Below are positions 1 to 12,194 of a DNA stretch of 64,000 bases, one piece after another. The stretch's first letter is position 1. Every line of letters begins with the position of its first letter. This DNA comes from Prochilodus magdalenae (lineage: Eukaryota; Chordata; Actinopteri; Characiformes; Prochilodontidae), in the NCBI GenBank assembly GCA_024036415.1, contig JAMWET010001257.1, positions 302,501-366,500 on the forward strand. The letters are read 5' to 3'. The notes beneath the pieces were generated by a model. It worked only from the letters and a program-made list of their open reading frames with translations. It searched no databases and was not told where the DNA came from. Position numbers and translations under genes: made by a program.

Positions 1-241
1 TCAGGAAGAAGAAAATTAACCCTCAAGAAGAGAGAGAAGGAAAGAGAAGGAAAGAGAAAGGGAGAGAGAGAGAGGGAGAGAAAGAGAGGGAGCTTTTTTG
101 TAGTATGAGAATACCGAATATGCTGTAACTGTGTTTCTTCCTTTACTGCTCTGCGTTTCTCATTATCAGCTGGAATTCATTCTATATCGTGATATTAAAC
201 AGCATTAGATCTCATATAATAGTGTTATGAAAATATGAATA

Positions 242-315
242 ACGTAAATCATCCAGTCCCTTTATATGTAGGTATATATATATATGTATATAAATGTGTG
301 TGTGTGTGTGTGTGT

Positions 316-346
<31 letters not shown>

Positions 347-396
347 CACCTACATATGAATGAACTGGATGATGTACGTTATTTTTACACACTCAC

Positions 397-472
<76 letters not shown>

Positions 473-476
473 TTAT
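242..476. repeat. (TG)n and (TA)n microsatellites
   Basis: Alternating (TG)n and (TA)n tracts; the last (TA)n run is about 80 bp (396-470). The sequence before it (1-90) is a GA-rich run. Confidence 0.95.
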
Positions 477-479
477 AAT

Positions 480-1639
480 GCATTAATAATAATGATAATA
501 ATAATAACAAAACTGATTACTATTAATAAAAACAAAAACAATATTTTATTATCGTAATTATAAATGATTTTCCACATTAATCTATCTTTTATATAGTGGA
601 TGTAGGTATATGATTTTTTGCTGTATTACAATTTTCCACATTAAAGCCTTTACTGAAGTCACCTTCAGCGAAATAAATATAGATATAACACACACACACA
701 CACACACACATATTTTAATTTTTTATGTATATTTATTTTCCTACGTTTTTTCTTTATGTGTTAATATATTTATCACATATTTATAAAACCTTTTTGAGAG
801 TAATATGGTTAGGATGAAAATATATAGAATTGCAATAGAATAGAAATGATGTTCCCTAATTACTGATGCTAAAGACAAACCCTTATAATATCCATACATC
901 ATATATAGGTTTATAATATACACACACACACGCGCACTGCTGGCTGTTCACGCTGATGTTTGTTTGGGTCGCTCCGGTTCTTTTGGGAATAAGGCTGTGT
1001 GTGTGTGCGTGCGCGCGTGTATGTGTGTGAACGCGCGCGCCCGCGTGTGAAACAAAGCCACACTAACTTATGCATGCAGGCAATTAACACGAGCCTGATT
1101 TGGCAGGGTTTCAGCGTGCAGCCCAACAGCAGCTCGCGCTCACGAAGTCTCTCTGCGCTCGGTCCGCGATCTCCATCCTCCCCACCCACCTCACCCACCA
1201 GCGCTCTGACTCGTACAGGTACTAGTCTGCAGCTCCTTCAGCCCACTTCACGGACGTCAATTCTCGGCCGTGGGTTCTGGGGGAGCTGTGTGTGAGGTAT
1301 GGAGGTAGTTCGGCACCGGAACCATAAGCTGGGTTTTTAATCACCTGGTTATTAAAGAACTTCATCATCCAGCGTTCACACGCCAGCCACCAGACCATGC
1401 GCTCTCCACGTAACCCCGCCTCAGGGGGATGTTTGGAGAGGAGACCACGTCTGCACGCGTGTGAACCTCTTCAAGTCTTCTCACGACGTCACGGCTTCAC
1501 CAGTGTACGACTTGCTATGGGAATCTGCTGGGTGAAGGGTGAGCCTGGGCTGGAGATGGTTTCAGTCATGTGGCGCAGGAGATCAGTGTTAACAGGGTGA
1601 TACATACATACTGCTGCTCCCACAATCCTCCCAGACATC
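480..1639. other. no gene seen
   Basis: AT-rich to 910, then a GC-richer 700 bp with a short (CA)n, (TG)n and CG-rich alternating tract near 920-1050. Short open frames only; nothing recognised. Confidence 0.6.
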
Positions 1640-1640
1640 C

Positions 1641-1722
<82 letters not shown>

Positions 1723-1725
1723 ATA
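1640..1725. repeat. (ATCT)n microsatellite
   Basis: About 20 uninterrupted tetranucleotides. Confidence 0.97.
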
Positions 1726-1954
1726 TACAGTTCAAACAAGGTATCTCCAAAATTTCAGATCACTTTTATTGATCCAATCATCAATAATTTTTCTCCCTTC
1801 ATGTAGAATATTGGAAAATAAAATTAGGAAGAAGTTCACACTTAGGAATTAGAAGGAGACACTTGCTGTTCTGCACAGTGATGATACAGCAGTGATATAT
1901 ATAATATCAGGAAATATTAGGATTATTAAATACACCTATGTTCATTCAAAATTC

Positions 1955-1956
<2 letters not shown>

Positions 1957-2039
<83 letters not shown>

Positions 2040-2040
2040 T
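1957..2040. repeat. (TA)n microsatellite
   Basis: About 38 uninterrupted TA units. Confidence 0.97.
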
Positions 2041-2045
2041 AAAAC

Positions 2046-2288
2046 ATGTATCTCTTTTTTGTTGATTTGTATTTTGTATTTTTATGTATCATTTGATCAC
2101 ATGAGCTGCGGTTTACACTGTGGGAAAATTTCCTGATGAATGGACCAACAGAAATAGCCTAATAAGGACATCTGGTCCTTGAAAGACGTCTGGTTCCATT
2201 GACTTACATTAGAATATTATAAATGAGGGTTTTACCCTCTCCTGTAAAAGTGACCATCCGGGAGATACTTGTTTTTCTTTTGGCCTGA
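2046..2288. mobile_element. decayed copy of the same MITE
   Basis: Shares ATTTGATCACATGAGCTG, AGACGTCTGGTTCCATTGA and a terminal GGGAGATACTTGTTTTTC with the intact copies. It is bordered by (TA)n and (ATTAT)n arrays. Confidence 0.65.
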
Positions 2289-2289
2289 A

Positions 2290-2391
2290 ATGTATATATT
2301 ATATTATATTATATTATATTATATTATATTATATTATATTATATTATATTATATTTTATTTTATTATATTATATTATATTATATTATATTA
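2290..2391. repeat. (ATTAT)n microsatellite
   Basis: About 20 pentamer units with one TTTTA variant block. Confidence 0.95.
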
Positions 2392-2399
2392 ATGTTCTA

Positions 2400-3125
2400 C
2401 ACATTCACTAACCACTTCATCTCCTCCACTGTGGTTCCTTAGTCATGGTCAGTGTAGAAGGTTCGTGATTAAAGCTTCCTCACACTGAAAGTCCAGCAGG
2501 TTTATACTTGTTTTTTTATTAGACTGCAGAAATATGAAAATATGTGTATTGTTATATGACATTTTAATATTTTATCTTACAGAGAAATTTTTAAAACATG
2601 GTGAGTAAAGAATCTCTGGTCATGTCTGAGACGGATTATCATTTAAAAGACAAACATGTGGCAGGTTTTCTGTCAATCTTATTAATTATCACTATGACGA
2701 TATAATGTACTGACAGTGGAACCGTGCATATGGCACTATACAACAGGGTTCCCCTCAGCCATGCTAGCAGTGGTTAATGCACTGATATCAGCCCTGCCTT
2801 CACTGCTGAACTCTCCTTTACTTCAGGGGGGAAAGACTCTTCAGTGGCTGCTGGAATCATTCCTGTTTATTTATTATATACAGCGTGTGACCTGGCGAAC
2901 GTTATAGCACGGTATAGAGGTATGTAGTTTTATTTCTTTCCCTGTGTGTTTCCTGGAGCACATACATAGAGGTGGTGCCCTGAAATCACCGGAGAGCTGC
3001 CAGGTTTAAGGCTGTGTAGAGGAAATAAATCAGAATTTACTAAAAGCAAATTATAAAATCAGCAAAACCTGAAATATGAGCATTAATTAATACTTTTGAG
3101 CTGAAATCACAGGAGCTGTAGGTGT

Positions 3126-3176
<51 letters not shown>

Positions 3177-3984
3177 TTTAAGGCTGCTTTGTGTTTGTTT
3201 ACTTCTCGCGATACTGCAGCGTGTGACGTTCTCTCAGCCTCCATCAAGACTGTGCATTAATGATGTGCTGTAATTAACACACACACACACAGACACACTC
3301 ACACACACACAGTCTCACGCACACACACAGAGGGCTGTCTCCTGCTCTTCTCCTTCACATCATCATTTATGCAGCCCATGACTGATCCTTCCTCCCTCTT
3401 CTGGATCTTCAGTGTTGGACCCTCACTGTGACCCCCAGTGCTTCCAACATCAGGTGCATTAAGGCTGCTTCCCATGCTCGTTATTATCCCTCCTAATTAT
3501 GGTGTTAGAGCAGCGGCATCACCAGATCTTCAACCGTGGGCTGGGGGGTGGGGTCTGGATACCAGGACCAACAAAATACTATAGGAAGGCAGTGACGGCT
3601 GAATACCGGATACTCAGCACTCATGTTACTAAAAGGATTCACTAGGATGTTCCGTTACGGTACGTACGAGCCAACATACCCAGATTAGATCGAGATTTAG
3701 TCTGTGGGAAATCTCTTTCATTCCGCACTCTTCCTCACTCTTACTGGACGGCAGTGTTCTACCATGGAACTTCTTTTCTCCCACCTCCTGATCCAGTCCA
3801 CTGCTCTAGTTATCCTCCAGGCATGAGTCCAGTACATCACTGAGGCTAAACTTAAACCACGCACAAACACGTCCACTAATGAGGAGATTATTATTATTAG
3901 CTAGAACATTCCTCCAAACATCGCAGCACTGGTCATAATAAAATCTCCTGCTTTTGAAATAAGTAATTAGCAAGCATAGGTGGC
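2400..3984. other. no gene seen
   Basis: Single-copy-looking sequence apart from the (GT)n/(CA)n tracts at 3120-3331. No recognisable coding segment on either strand. Confidence 0.6.
3120..3331. repeat. (GT)n then (CA)n microsatellites
   Basis: (GT)n at 3123-3175 and (CA)n at 3279-3331, about 100 bp of unique sequence between. Confidence 0.9.
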
Positions 3985-5262
3985 GTTCTATACATATAGT
4001 GGGTAAGTGTTCTAGATGTAGCATTCTATACATATAGCGGGTAAGTGTTCTATACATATAGTGGGTAAGTGTTCTAGATATAACATCCTATATATATAGT
4101 GGGTAAGTGTTCTATACATATAGCGGGTAAGTATTCTAGATATAGCATCCTATACATATAGTGGGTAAGTGTTCTATACATATAGTGGGTAAGTGTTCTA
4201 GATATAACATCTTATATATATCGTGGGTAAGTGTTCTAGATATAGCATTCTATACATATAGTGTGTAAGTGTTCTAGATATAGCATTCTATACATATAGT
4301 GGGTAAGTATTCTAGATATAACATCCTATACATATAGCGGGTAAGTGTTCTAGATATAACATCTTATACATATAGTGGGTAAGTGTTCTAGATATAACAT
4401 CCTATACATATAGTGGGTAAGTGTTCTAGATATAACATCCTATACATATAGCGGGTAAGTGTTCTAGATATAACATCTTATATATATCGTGGGTAAGTGT
4501 TCTAGATATAGCATTCTATACATATAGTGTGTAAGTGTTCTAGATATAGCATTCTATACATATAGTGGGTAAGTATTCTAGATATAACATCCTATACATA
4601 TAGCGGGTAAGTGTTCTAGATATAACATCTTATACATATAGTGGGTAAGTGTTCTAGATATAACATCCTATACATATAGTGGGTAAGTGTTCTAGATATA
4701 ACATCCCATACATATAGCGGGTAAGTGTTCTAGATATAGCATTCTATACATATAGCGGGTAAGTATTCTAGATATATATCATTCTATACATATAGTGTGT
4801 AAGTGTTCTAGATATAGCATTCTATACATATAGTGTGTAAGTGTTCTAGATATAGCATTCTATACATATAGCAGGTAAGGGTTCTAGATATAGCATTCTG
4901 TACATATAGTGGGTAAGTACTCTAGATATAGCATCCTATACATATAGAAGGTAAGTGTTCTAGATATAGCATCCTATACATATAGTGGGTAAGTGTTCTA
5001 GATATAACATTCTATACATATAGCGGAAAAGTGTTCTAGATATAGCATTCTGTACATATAGTGGGTAAGTGTTCTAGTTATAGCATCCTATACATATAGT
5101 GGGTAAGTGTTCTAGATAAAGCATACTATACATATAGATATAGCATTCTATACATATAGCGGAAAAGTGTTCTAGATATAGCATTCTGTACATATTGGGT
5201 AAGTACTCTAGATATAGCATCCTATACATATAGTGGGTAAGTGTTCTAGATATAGCATCATA
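3985..5262. repeat. 38-bp satellite, ~33 units
   Basis: A unit close to GGGTAAGTGTTCTAGATATA plus ACATCCTATACATATAGT repeats for 1.28 kb with point changes and a few shortened units. Longer blocks repeat as groups (for example 4200-4420 and 4470-4690), showing higher-order duplication. The array decays into unique sequence after about 5260, where TTCTAGAA-type motifs continue. Confidence 0.95.
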
Positions 5263-5264
5263 TA

Positions 5265-6196
5265 GTATTCTAAAAGTTGAATCTGACTGTAATAAAATAC
5301 ACTACTCCTAAAATATGGAGTGGGTAAGTGTTCTAGAATTAGTATCCTGAAAATGCAGTAGTAAAATATTCTAGAAATAGGTTCCTGAAAAGGTAGCAGT
5401 TAAATATTCTAAAATTATTTTAATAAACTGCAGTAGTTACATGTTGTAGAGGAAGTGTCCTGAAACGTTCGGGGTAAGCATTCTGAAGGCATCGTAAACA
5501 TGGAGTGGGTGAGTATATTGTAATAGCAGTTATAGGAGAAGGTGACTGTATCCTGGGCGATAAGTGCCAGCCCTGCTGGTTACAGCTAGCAAGCATTACG
5601 GCCCAGAGACCTGGCTATGGTGAGGATGACGACCCCCATCCAGCCACACACACGTGTCCCTTAAACCAAACGCTGATGCAGATATATCCAGCACAGTTCT
5701 AATTTTAACTGTTACTACCATCTGTCTGCGTTTGTTCGTTTGTTGTTGTTCTGCTGTTGTTTGTTTGTTTATTTATTGTGTCTGGGAATAATATTCATTT
5801 CATCTTTAATGATTTTATCCAACATCTATAGGTTGCTGCCATGTATTAGATTTCCCTGTGGGTCACCACGGCGACGTACACACGACTGCATGCCGCCATC
5901 CTTCAAACAGTTCCAGCAGGACAGTTTATCTCCCGGCGCATACATCCGAATCCTCAGCATGCTGCTCCTGACGGAGAGAACCGAGCAGCGGTGTGCTGCT
6001 TCCTGCAGGCCAGAGGTTCCCAATCCCACTGCGCCCGCACCCACCACCCTATACATGCTCCGTGTAGGACACTAATGAAGGAGCTGTTCCGCTTTTACAG
6101 ATGCTTAGTACATGCTTGTATAATGTACACACTACGGTCAAAAATGTGTGTGTGTGTGTGGGGGGGGTGCTTTCTTCCAGGTGTATAGATAAATAG

Positions 6197-6242
<46 letters not shown>

Positions 6243-6949
6243 CAGAGAGAGCAGGTTTATGATAGCATGGCTTAATATGGAGCTGCATTGTACGGCACTA
6301 ATCAGGAAGCCTGGAGCTGAGCTGTAATAAGGGGCTGTAATGAGGGGCTGAATGGCTAAAACAAACTGCAGCGGCTCTATTAAATGAGCGTGGAGAGGCT
6401 GGGGAGCCTCCGAGTGGCGCTATTCATGTGAGGCAGGAGGGGTCAGTAGGTCAGGCCAGTTCACAGGCTCCGGTTCTATTCTCATGCTAACACAGCACGG
6501 CGTAGTCTCTAATTCATCACCGCAGCTTCTCTGGCTGTCTATACTGCTAACCCTAACTCGCTAACACTTCACATTCAGTGTTGACCAACTCACATAAAGT
6601 AATGCGTTAGATAACATGGGGTAATTCACTAACAATAGTTAACTAATGTTAATAAACATGTAATAACTGTAACATGTGTACTTAATATTAGCTAAGCACT
6701 GTAATATATTACTTTATGTTAGTTAGTCAACTTAAAGTAAAGTCTTAACTATATTACAGCCTAACTCTAACAATACTACACGATACTATACTACTGAACA
6801 CTATTTTATACTTTCAGTACAGTTTTAATTATACTACAACCTAAAGATAATTTAAATACACTATAGTATAATCCCACTACACCCAAATGCCAACAGTACT
6901 ATGCTGTAACCATACAGTATACGAAATACTACAGTATATTATCCTAGAA
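5265..6949. other. no gene seen
   Basis: Unique sequence with (TG)n/(GA)n runs at 6143-6250; AT-rich with TAACTA words from 6600, grading into the CTATA satellite. Open frames around 5740-6075 lack any recognisable similarity. Confidence 0.6.
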
Positions 6950-8430
6950 CTATAATTTCAACTATATTACACCCTAACTATACTATACTATACTATACTA
7001 TACTATACTATACTACACTACACTACACTACACTACACTATACTATACTACGCTACGCTACACTACACTACATTATACTATACTATACTATGCTATGCTA
7101 CGTTATACTATACTATACTATACTATACTATACTATACTATACTATACTATACTATACTATATTATAACCATAAAGGTACTTTTCCATAACTCTTACTAT
7201 ACCAAAGTATACTATAGCTATATTTACTATCTATATCTATATATACCTATCTATAATTAAACTATACTGTACTATAGTTTTAACTATTCTACAGCCTAAC
7301 TATAATTAAAGGATTCTATACCATAACTATACTTCATTTTAATGCTAACTTTATTATATTGTAAGCGGAACTATACCACACCCTAACAATACTACACTAT
7401 ACTAAATACTATATTATCCTATAACATAATTTCAACTACGCTACAACATAAGTATAATTTCAATACACTATAAGTATACTACGCCTCAATGATAACTATA
7501 TTATACTATAACCACTGTACTTTACCCTAACTCTTACTATACCAAAATATACTATAAATACAATTATCATTATACTACAACCTCTAATTCTATACTACAA
7601 CTATACTACATTCTAATGCTAACTTTATTATACTGTAAGCGGAACAATACCACACCCTAAGTACAATATACTATACTATGCTATGCTACGTTACACTATA
7701 CTATACTATACTATACTATACTATACTATACTATACTATAACCATGAAGGTATTTTTCCTAACTCTAACTATACCAAAGTATACTATAGCTATAATTACC
7801 ATTGTACTACAACCTATCTATAATTAAACTATACTGTACTATAGTTTTAACTATACTACAGCCTAAGTCTAATTAAACGATTCTATACTATAACTATACT
7901 ACATTCTAATGCTACCTTTATTTTACTGTAAGCAGAACTATACCACACCCTAACAATACTATACTAGACTATACTATACTAAATACTATATTATCCTATA
8001 ACATAATTTCAACTACGCTACAACATAACTATAATTTCAATACACTATAACTATAAGTATACTACACCTCAATGATAACTATATTATACTATAACCACTG
8101 TACTTTACCCTAACTCTTACTATACCAAAGTATACTATAAATACAATTATCATTGTACTACAACCTATTTATAATTAAACTATACTGTACTATAGTTTTA
8201 ACTATACTACAGCCTAACTCTAATTCTATACTACAACTATACTACATTCTAATGCTAACTTTATTATACTGTAAGCGGAACAATACCACACCCTAAGTAC
8301 AATATACTATACTAGACTATACTATGCTATGCTACGTTACACTACACTACACTACACTACACTATACTATACTATACTACACTATACTATACTATACTAC
8401 ACTATACTATACTATACTATACTGTTTAAT
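6950..8430. repeat. CTATA/CTACA satellite with higher-order repeat
   Basis: Runs of the pentamer TACTA (6978-7168, 7665-7742, 8295-8425) alternate with about 450-bp spacers that are themselves repeated (AACCATAAAGGTACTTTT and AATGCTAACTTTATTATACT occur in each). So the array is a higher-order repeat of pentamer block plus spacer. No coding frame. Confidence 0.9.
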
Positions 8431-8785
8431 GTAGAATCATAAGGAACGATCTGCATGTGTAAATAATCCTTTGCCTGGTGAAATGATAAAAATAAAACTA
8501 ATAACTAAAGAACATTTAAAGAGTGTAGCGTAAAATTTAACAGTGAACAATAATAATGAGAATAATATTCATTTATTTATTCATATAAGAAAAACAACAA
8601 CACAGCCACGAGTGATTTAATTTATTAGCAATAAACATGGCATGATCAACAGCATCACTTAAAAATGTAATGTTTATAAAATAAATAAATAAGTAATCAT
8701 ATTATTATTAATAATAATTAAGCTAATTAATTTTGTGAAGTAATTACATGCATGGCTTTAACATGGGCTGAAGTGTTTCAGAGCC

Positions 8786-8841
8786 GTTCCCAGACCCTGA
8801 GTCGTTCCCAGACCCTGAGTCATTCCCAGACCCCGAGTCGA
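8786..8841. repeat. 18-bp repeat, 3 copies
   Basis: GTTCCCAGACCCTGAGTC three times with two substitutions. Confidence 0.85.
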
Positions 8842-9199
8842 TTCTCACTGCCTCTGTACTAAACGGGCCCTGAGCGCTCTTTACAGTCTCTATTTCTCTC
8901 CTTACGACGAGCAGAACATCCACACAGAGTAAATGAATCAGCACATCACGTGACGTGAGGGATCTCCAACCTCTCTGAGCGTCAGTAATCATTTTATAAA
9001 CCTTCATAACTCACTGTGGAATCTGATTCCAGGGCATGTTGGACGGGATGAAAAGACGTCTGGGGAGTAACGCTGGAAGCGTAAAATATTTATTATTATC
9101 TGAAACATGGAGGTGAAACATGTTCTTAACTACACACTTCAACAAGACTGTTCTTCAGTAAATGCAATGGTTCTGTTTAGAACCACGTGGTCTGTACCA

Positions 9200-9405
9200 A
9201 ACCATCTACATTTACGGCATTTAGCTGGCGCTCTTATCATATTACGGGTGGGCCAGTGTAGTGTTAGGAGTCTTGCCCAGGGACTCTTATTGGTGTAGCA
9301 CAGCATAGTCACCCATACTCCCACAAACCCCAGTCTCCCACAAGTGGTGGTGGCTCCCTGGTGGGTAGTGGTGTTATCCGCTGAGCTACACCAACCACAA
9401 CCACA
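9200..9405 (-). mobile_element. SINE-like fragment
   Basis: Begins with ACATTTACGGCATTTAGC and CGCTCTTATC, the reverse complement of a tail common to fish SINEs, then a decayed body ending in TATCCGCTGAGCTACACCA, which looks tRNA-derived. A tail of the same kind in the other orientation is at 37300-37360. Confidence 0.6.
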
Positions 9406-10216
9406 GCTACATGCTTGTAATGTTACTGATATGGTGAAATGTATTATACATGGTTCTTTACAGCACTAAAATTGGGTTCTCCTGTTGTTACAAGCTTGGT
9501 CAGATAGCAGAACCCTTACTGGTGCTACATGAAGCTGTTTTCAATAAGGTTCCTTATAGAACCATCTACAACACAATCTCCATCAGGCCAAAGAACCATT
9601 TCACCATGCAAGGAGCCATTAAAGCATGCAACTGGTTCTATGTAAAGTTTTGCTAAAGAACCTTTGAAGAACTTTAGAATTTTAGTATATGTGTATATAT
9701 GATATACATGTATATGTATTGTTTACTATCTCCGTTGCAGTTGTTTATTTATTATTGCAGCAGAAAGGTTCCATATAGAACCACATGCAACACATTTCAC
9801 CATGCAAAGAACCATTAAAGCATGCAACTGGTTCTATGTAGAGCTATTGGTTCTAAAGCTGACCTTTAAGTAACCAGTTTTATTTATTATGCTTGCTGAT
9901 GTTGTTGTAATAGCCTATATGTTTATCGTTTATGATCTCTAGGTGATTGTTTACTTGCTGTCCTCTCGTTATGCCCGAGGGATGAAATCATATTCCATCG
10001 TGAAGAGGTCATGTCATTTCCTGTTAACTCAGCTCACTCGATTAGCCATTGGGGAATAGCTGGACAATTCCACTTGAACTCCCGATAATGACCCCTCACC
10101 CCTGGGGCATTTGCCGTCAGCCCTCGGGAGACTGGAGCTAGCCTAACCCCCCCCCTTGCATTACTGACACATGGAGACCCTCTGCTGTCTCCATCCCAGT
10201 CCACTCCAGCTATCAG

Positions 10217-11100
10217 TCCAGCTCTATTAGACACTCCTCGTTGCAGGTCAGGTCGTTTGGCTGCTGTACAGTTTGTGTGGGTCATCCTCTAGTCCTTCAT
10301 CAGTGGTCCCAGGACGCTACCCACAGGAAGCTACCCAGAGGAAGCTACCCACAGGAAGCTGCCCTCAGGAAGCTGCCCTCAGGATGCTGCCCTCAGGACG
10401 CTGCCCTCAGTAAGCTGCTCTCAGGATGCTGCCCTCAGGATGCTGCCCTCAGGACGCTGCCCTCAGGACACTGCCCTCAGGACGCAGCCCTCAGGACGCT
10501 GCCCTCAGGACATTGCCCTCAGGATGCTGCCCTCAGGATGCTGCCCTCAGGACGCTGCCCTCAGTAAGCTGCCCTCAGTAAGCTGCCCTCAGTAAGCTGT
10601 CCTCAGAAAGCTGCCCTCAGGATGCTGCCCTCAGGACGCTGCCCTCAGGAAGGTGCCCTCAGGATACTGCCCTCAGGACGCAGCCCTCAGGACGCTGCCA
10701 TCAGGACATTGCCCTCAGGACGCTGCCCTCAGGACACTGCCCTTAGAAAGCTACCCTCAGGACACTGCCCTCAGGAAACTGCCCTCAGGAAGCTGCCCTC
10801 AGGACACTGCCCCACAGGAAGCTGCCCTCAGGACGCTGCCCTCAGGAAGCTGCCCTCAGGACACTGCCCCACAGGAAGCTGCCCTTAGGACGCTGTTGGC
10901 TTTTTGGTCCTGGTTGGTGGACGATCCTCAGTCTAGTAGTGATGAAGAGGTGTCCAGCAGCACTGCTGTGTCTGATCCACTCACACCAGCACCACACACA
11001 CTAACACACCACCACCACGTCAGTGTCACTGCAGTGCTGAGAATGATCCACCACCCACATCGTACCTGCTCTGTGGTGGTCCTGTGGGGTCTCGGGAGAA
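10217..11100. mobile_element. second copy of the foldback element, interrupted by a minisatellite
   Basis: The left part (TATTAGACACTCC ... CATCCTCTAGTCCTTCATCA) and the right part (GGTTGGTGGACGATCCTCAG ... GAATGATCCACCACCCACAT) match consecutive inner segments of the element at 56389-57069. Between them the 14-bp array 10300-10890 replaces a few bases. The outer left arm seems missing. Confidence 0.75.
10300..10895. repeat. 14-bp GC-rich minisatellite (CCCTCAGGACGCTG)n
   Basis: About 40 copies of a 14-bp unit with variants AGGAAGCTG, AGGATGCTG, AGGACACTG and AGTAAGCTG. Because 14 is not a multiple of 3, three units give a 14-residue repeat in every frame, which explains the long open frames seen here; these are not genes. 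Confidence 0.95.
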
Positions 11101-11104
11101 GCAG

Positions 11105-11480
11105 TGCTGTGCAAAAGTCAGAGACTACCTTTCATCAACCATTTGGAAGTTGTAAACAATATTAGATTACTCCACATTTACCTTCATCACCTCCATCAGC
11201 CTCCATCCTTCTCAAGAGACTCAGTTCCTTAAAGACACACCTGCAAAGTTCAGTCTTAGGAGCTGGTTTAGCATCTTCTGAGTCTTCCCACCATCTACAT
11301 AACCTCAAACCCATTCAGTGGCCTCGAGGTCTGGACTCTGGGTTGGTCAGTCCATTGTTCTCAGAACACCAGCAGCTGTATGTACACTGTGACATACTGG
11401 GAACCTCAAACACTGGTGTTCCTCCTTCAAATCCAAGTCCTGCATTTCCAAAAGAGGACAGGAATATGGGTCGAATCCTA
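11105..11480 (-). mobile_element. possible Tc1-like remnant
   Basis: On the minus strand a stretch near 11310-11360 reads like the SPDL motif region of a Tc1 transposase, with a stop inside it. The wider sequence (CATCAGCCTCCATCC, TTCTCAGAACACCAGCAGC) resembles common fish Tc1 copies. No usable frame remains. Confidence 0.45.
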
Positions 11481-11489
11481 AACTGTTAC

Positions 11490-12190
11490 GGAACAGTCTC
11501 ATTAATATTCACACACACAACATTTACATACAACCACAACGGAGCAACAGCAACCAACATGTCTGGAGAAATCCAGCGTTCCAGGCTGGGAAGGGAATGT
11601 CAGCACTTTTCATAGTTTAAACTATACTACAGCCTAACTCTAATTCTATACTACAACTATATTACATTCTAATGCTAACTTTATTATAATGTACAATACC
11701 ACACCCTAAGTACAATATACTATACTATACTATACTATACTATACTATACTATACTATACTGTTTAATGTAGAATCATGATCACATAAGGAACGATCTGC
11801 ATGTGTAAATAACCCTTTGCCTGGTGAAATGTTATAAATAAAACTAATAACTAAAGAACATTTAAAGAGTGTAGTGTAAAATTTAACAGTGAACGGACAG
11901 ATTCCAAAACCTCTCTAGACAATATGGAGCAGCTCCGCTCAGCGTTTGACCCTGAAGGGAGGAGCAGCTCCACCTTAGCATCACCACTCCAACAGCAGCC
12001 TGTAAGTAGCAGCCATGCTGTGTGATTGTATCCGTGTGTGCCGGTTGGAGCAGATCATCTTAAACTGAGAGCTCCATAGTGAGGATCAACTTTAACCTAC
12101 TGTGTGTTGGTGTCCAGATGGAGCCAGTAGCTAGTACAGGAAACGCTAGCTACTAGCATTAGCGCCAAGTAAATAGCATAGCTAACTTAT
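11490..12190 (+). repeat. dispersed repeat, copy 1, interrupted by CTATA satellite
   Basis: 11500-11605 (TTTACATACAACCACAACGG, CCAGCGTTCCAGGCTGGGAA) and 11890-12190 (GTAAGTAGCAGCCATGCTGT, TAGCTACTAGCATTAGC) match 52490-52640 and 52830-53130 in the same order. The stretch between them, 11612-11894, is instead a copy of 8190-8550. Confidence 0.85.
11612..11894. repeat. displaced copy of the CTATA satellite end
   Basis: Matches 8197-8545 with a shorter pentamer run: AACTATACTACAGCCTAACT, then GTTTAATGTAGAATCAT and GAACGATCTGCATGTGTAAA, ending at AACAGTGAAC. It interrupts the repeat at 11490-12190. Confidence 0.85.
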
Positions 12191-12194
12191 ACAT

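Noticed and set aside
10241..11165. Open frames of 88-170 codons with LPSGRCPQDAALRT-like repeats
   Set aside because: They are produced by the 14-bp minisatellite, open in several frames at once and with no flanking exon signals.
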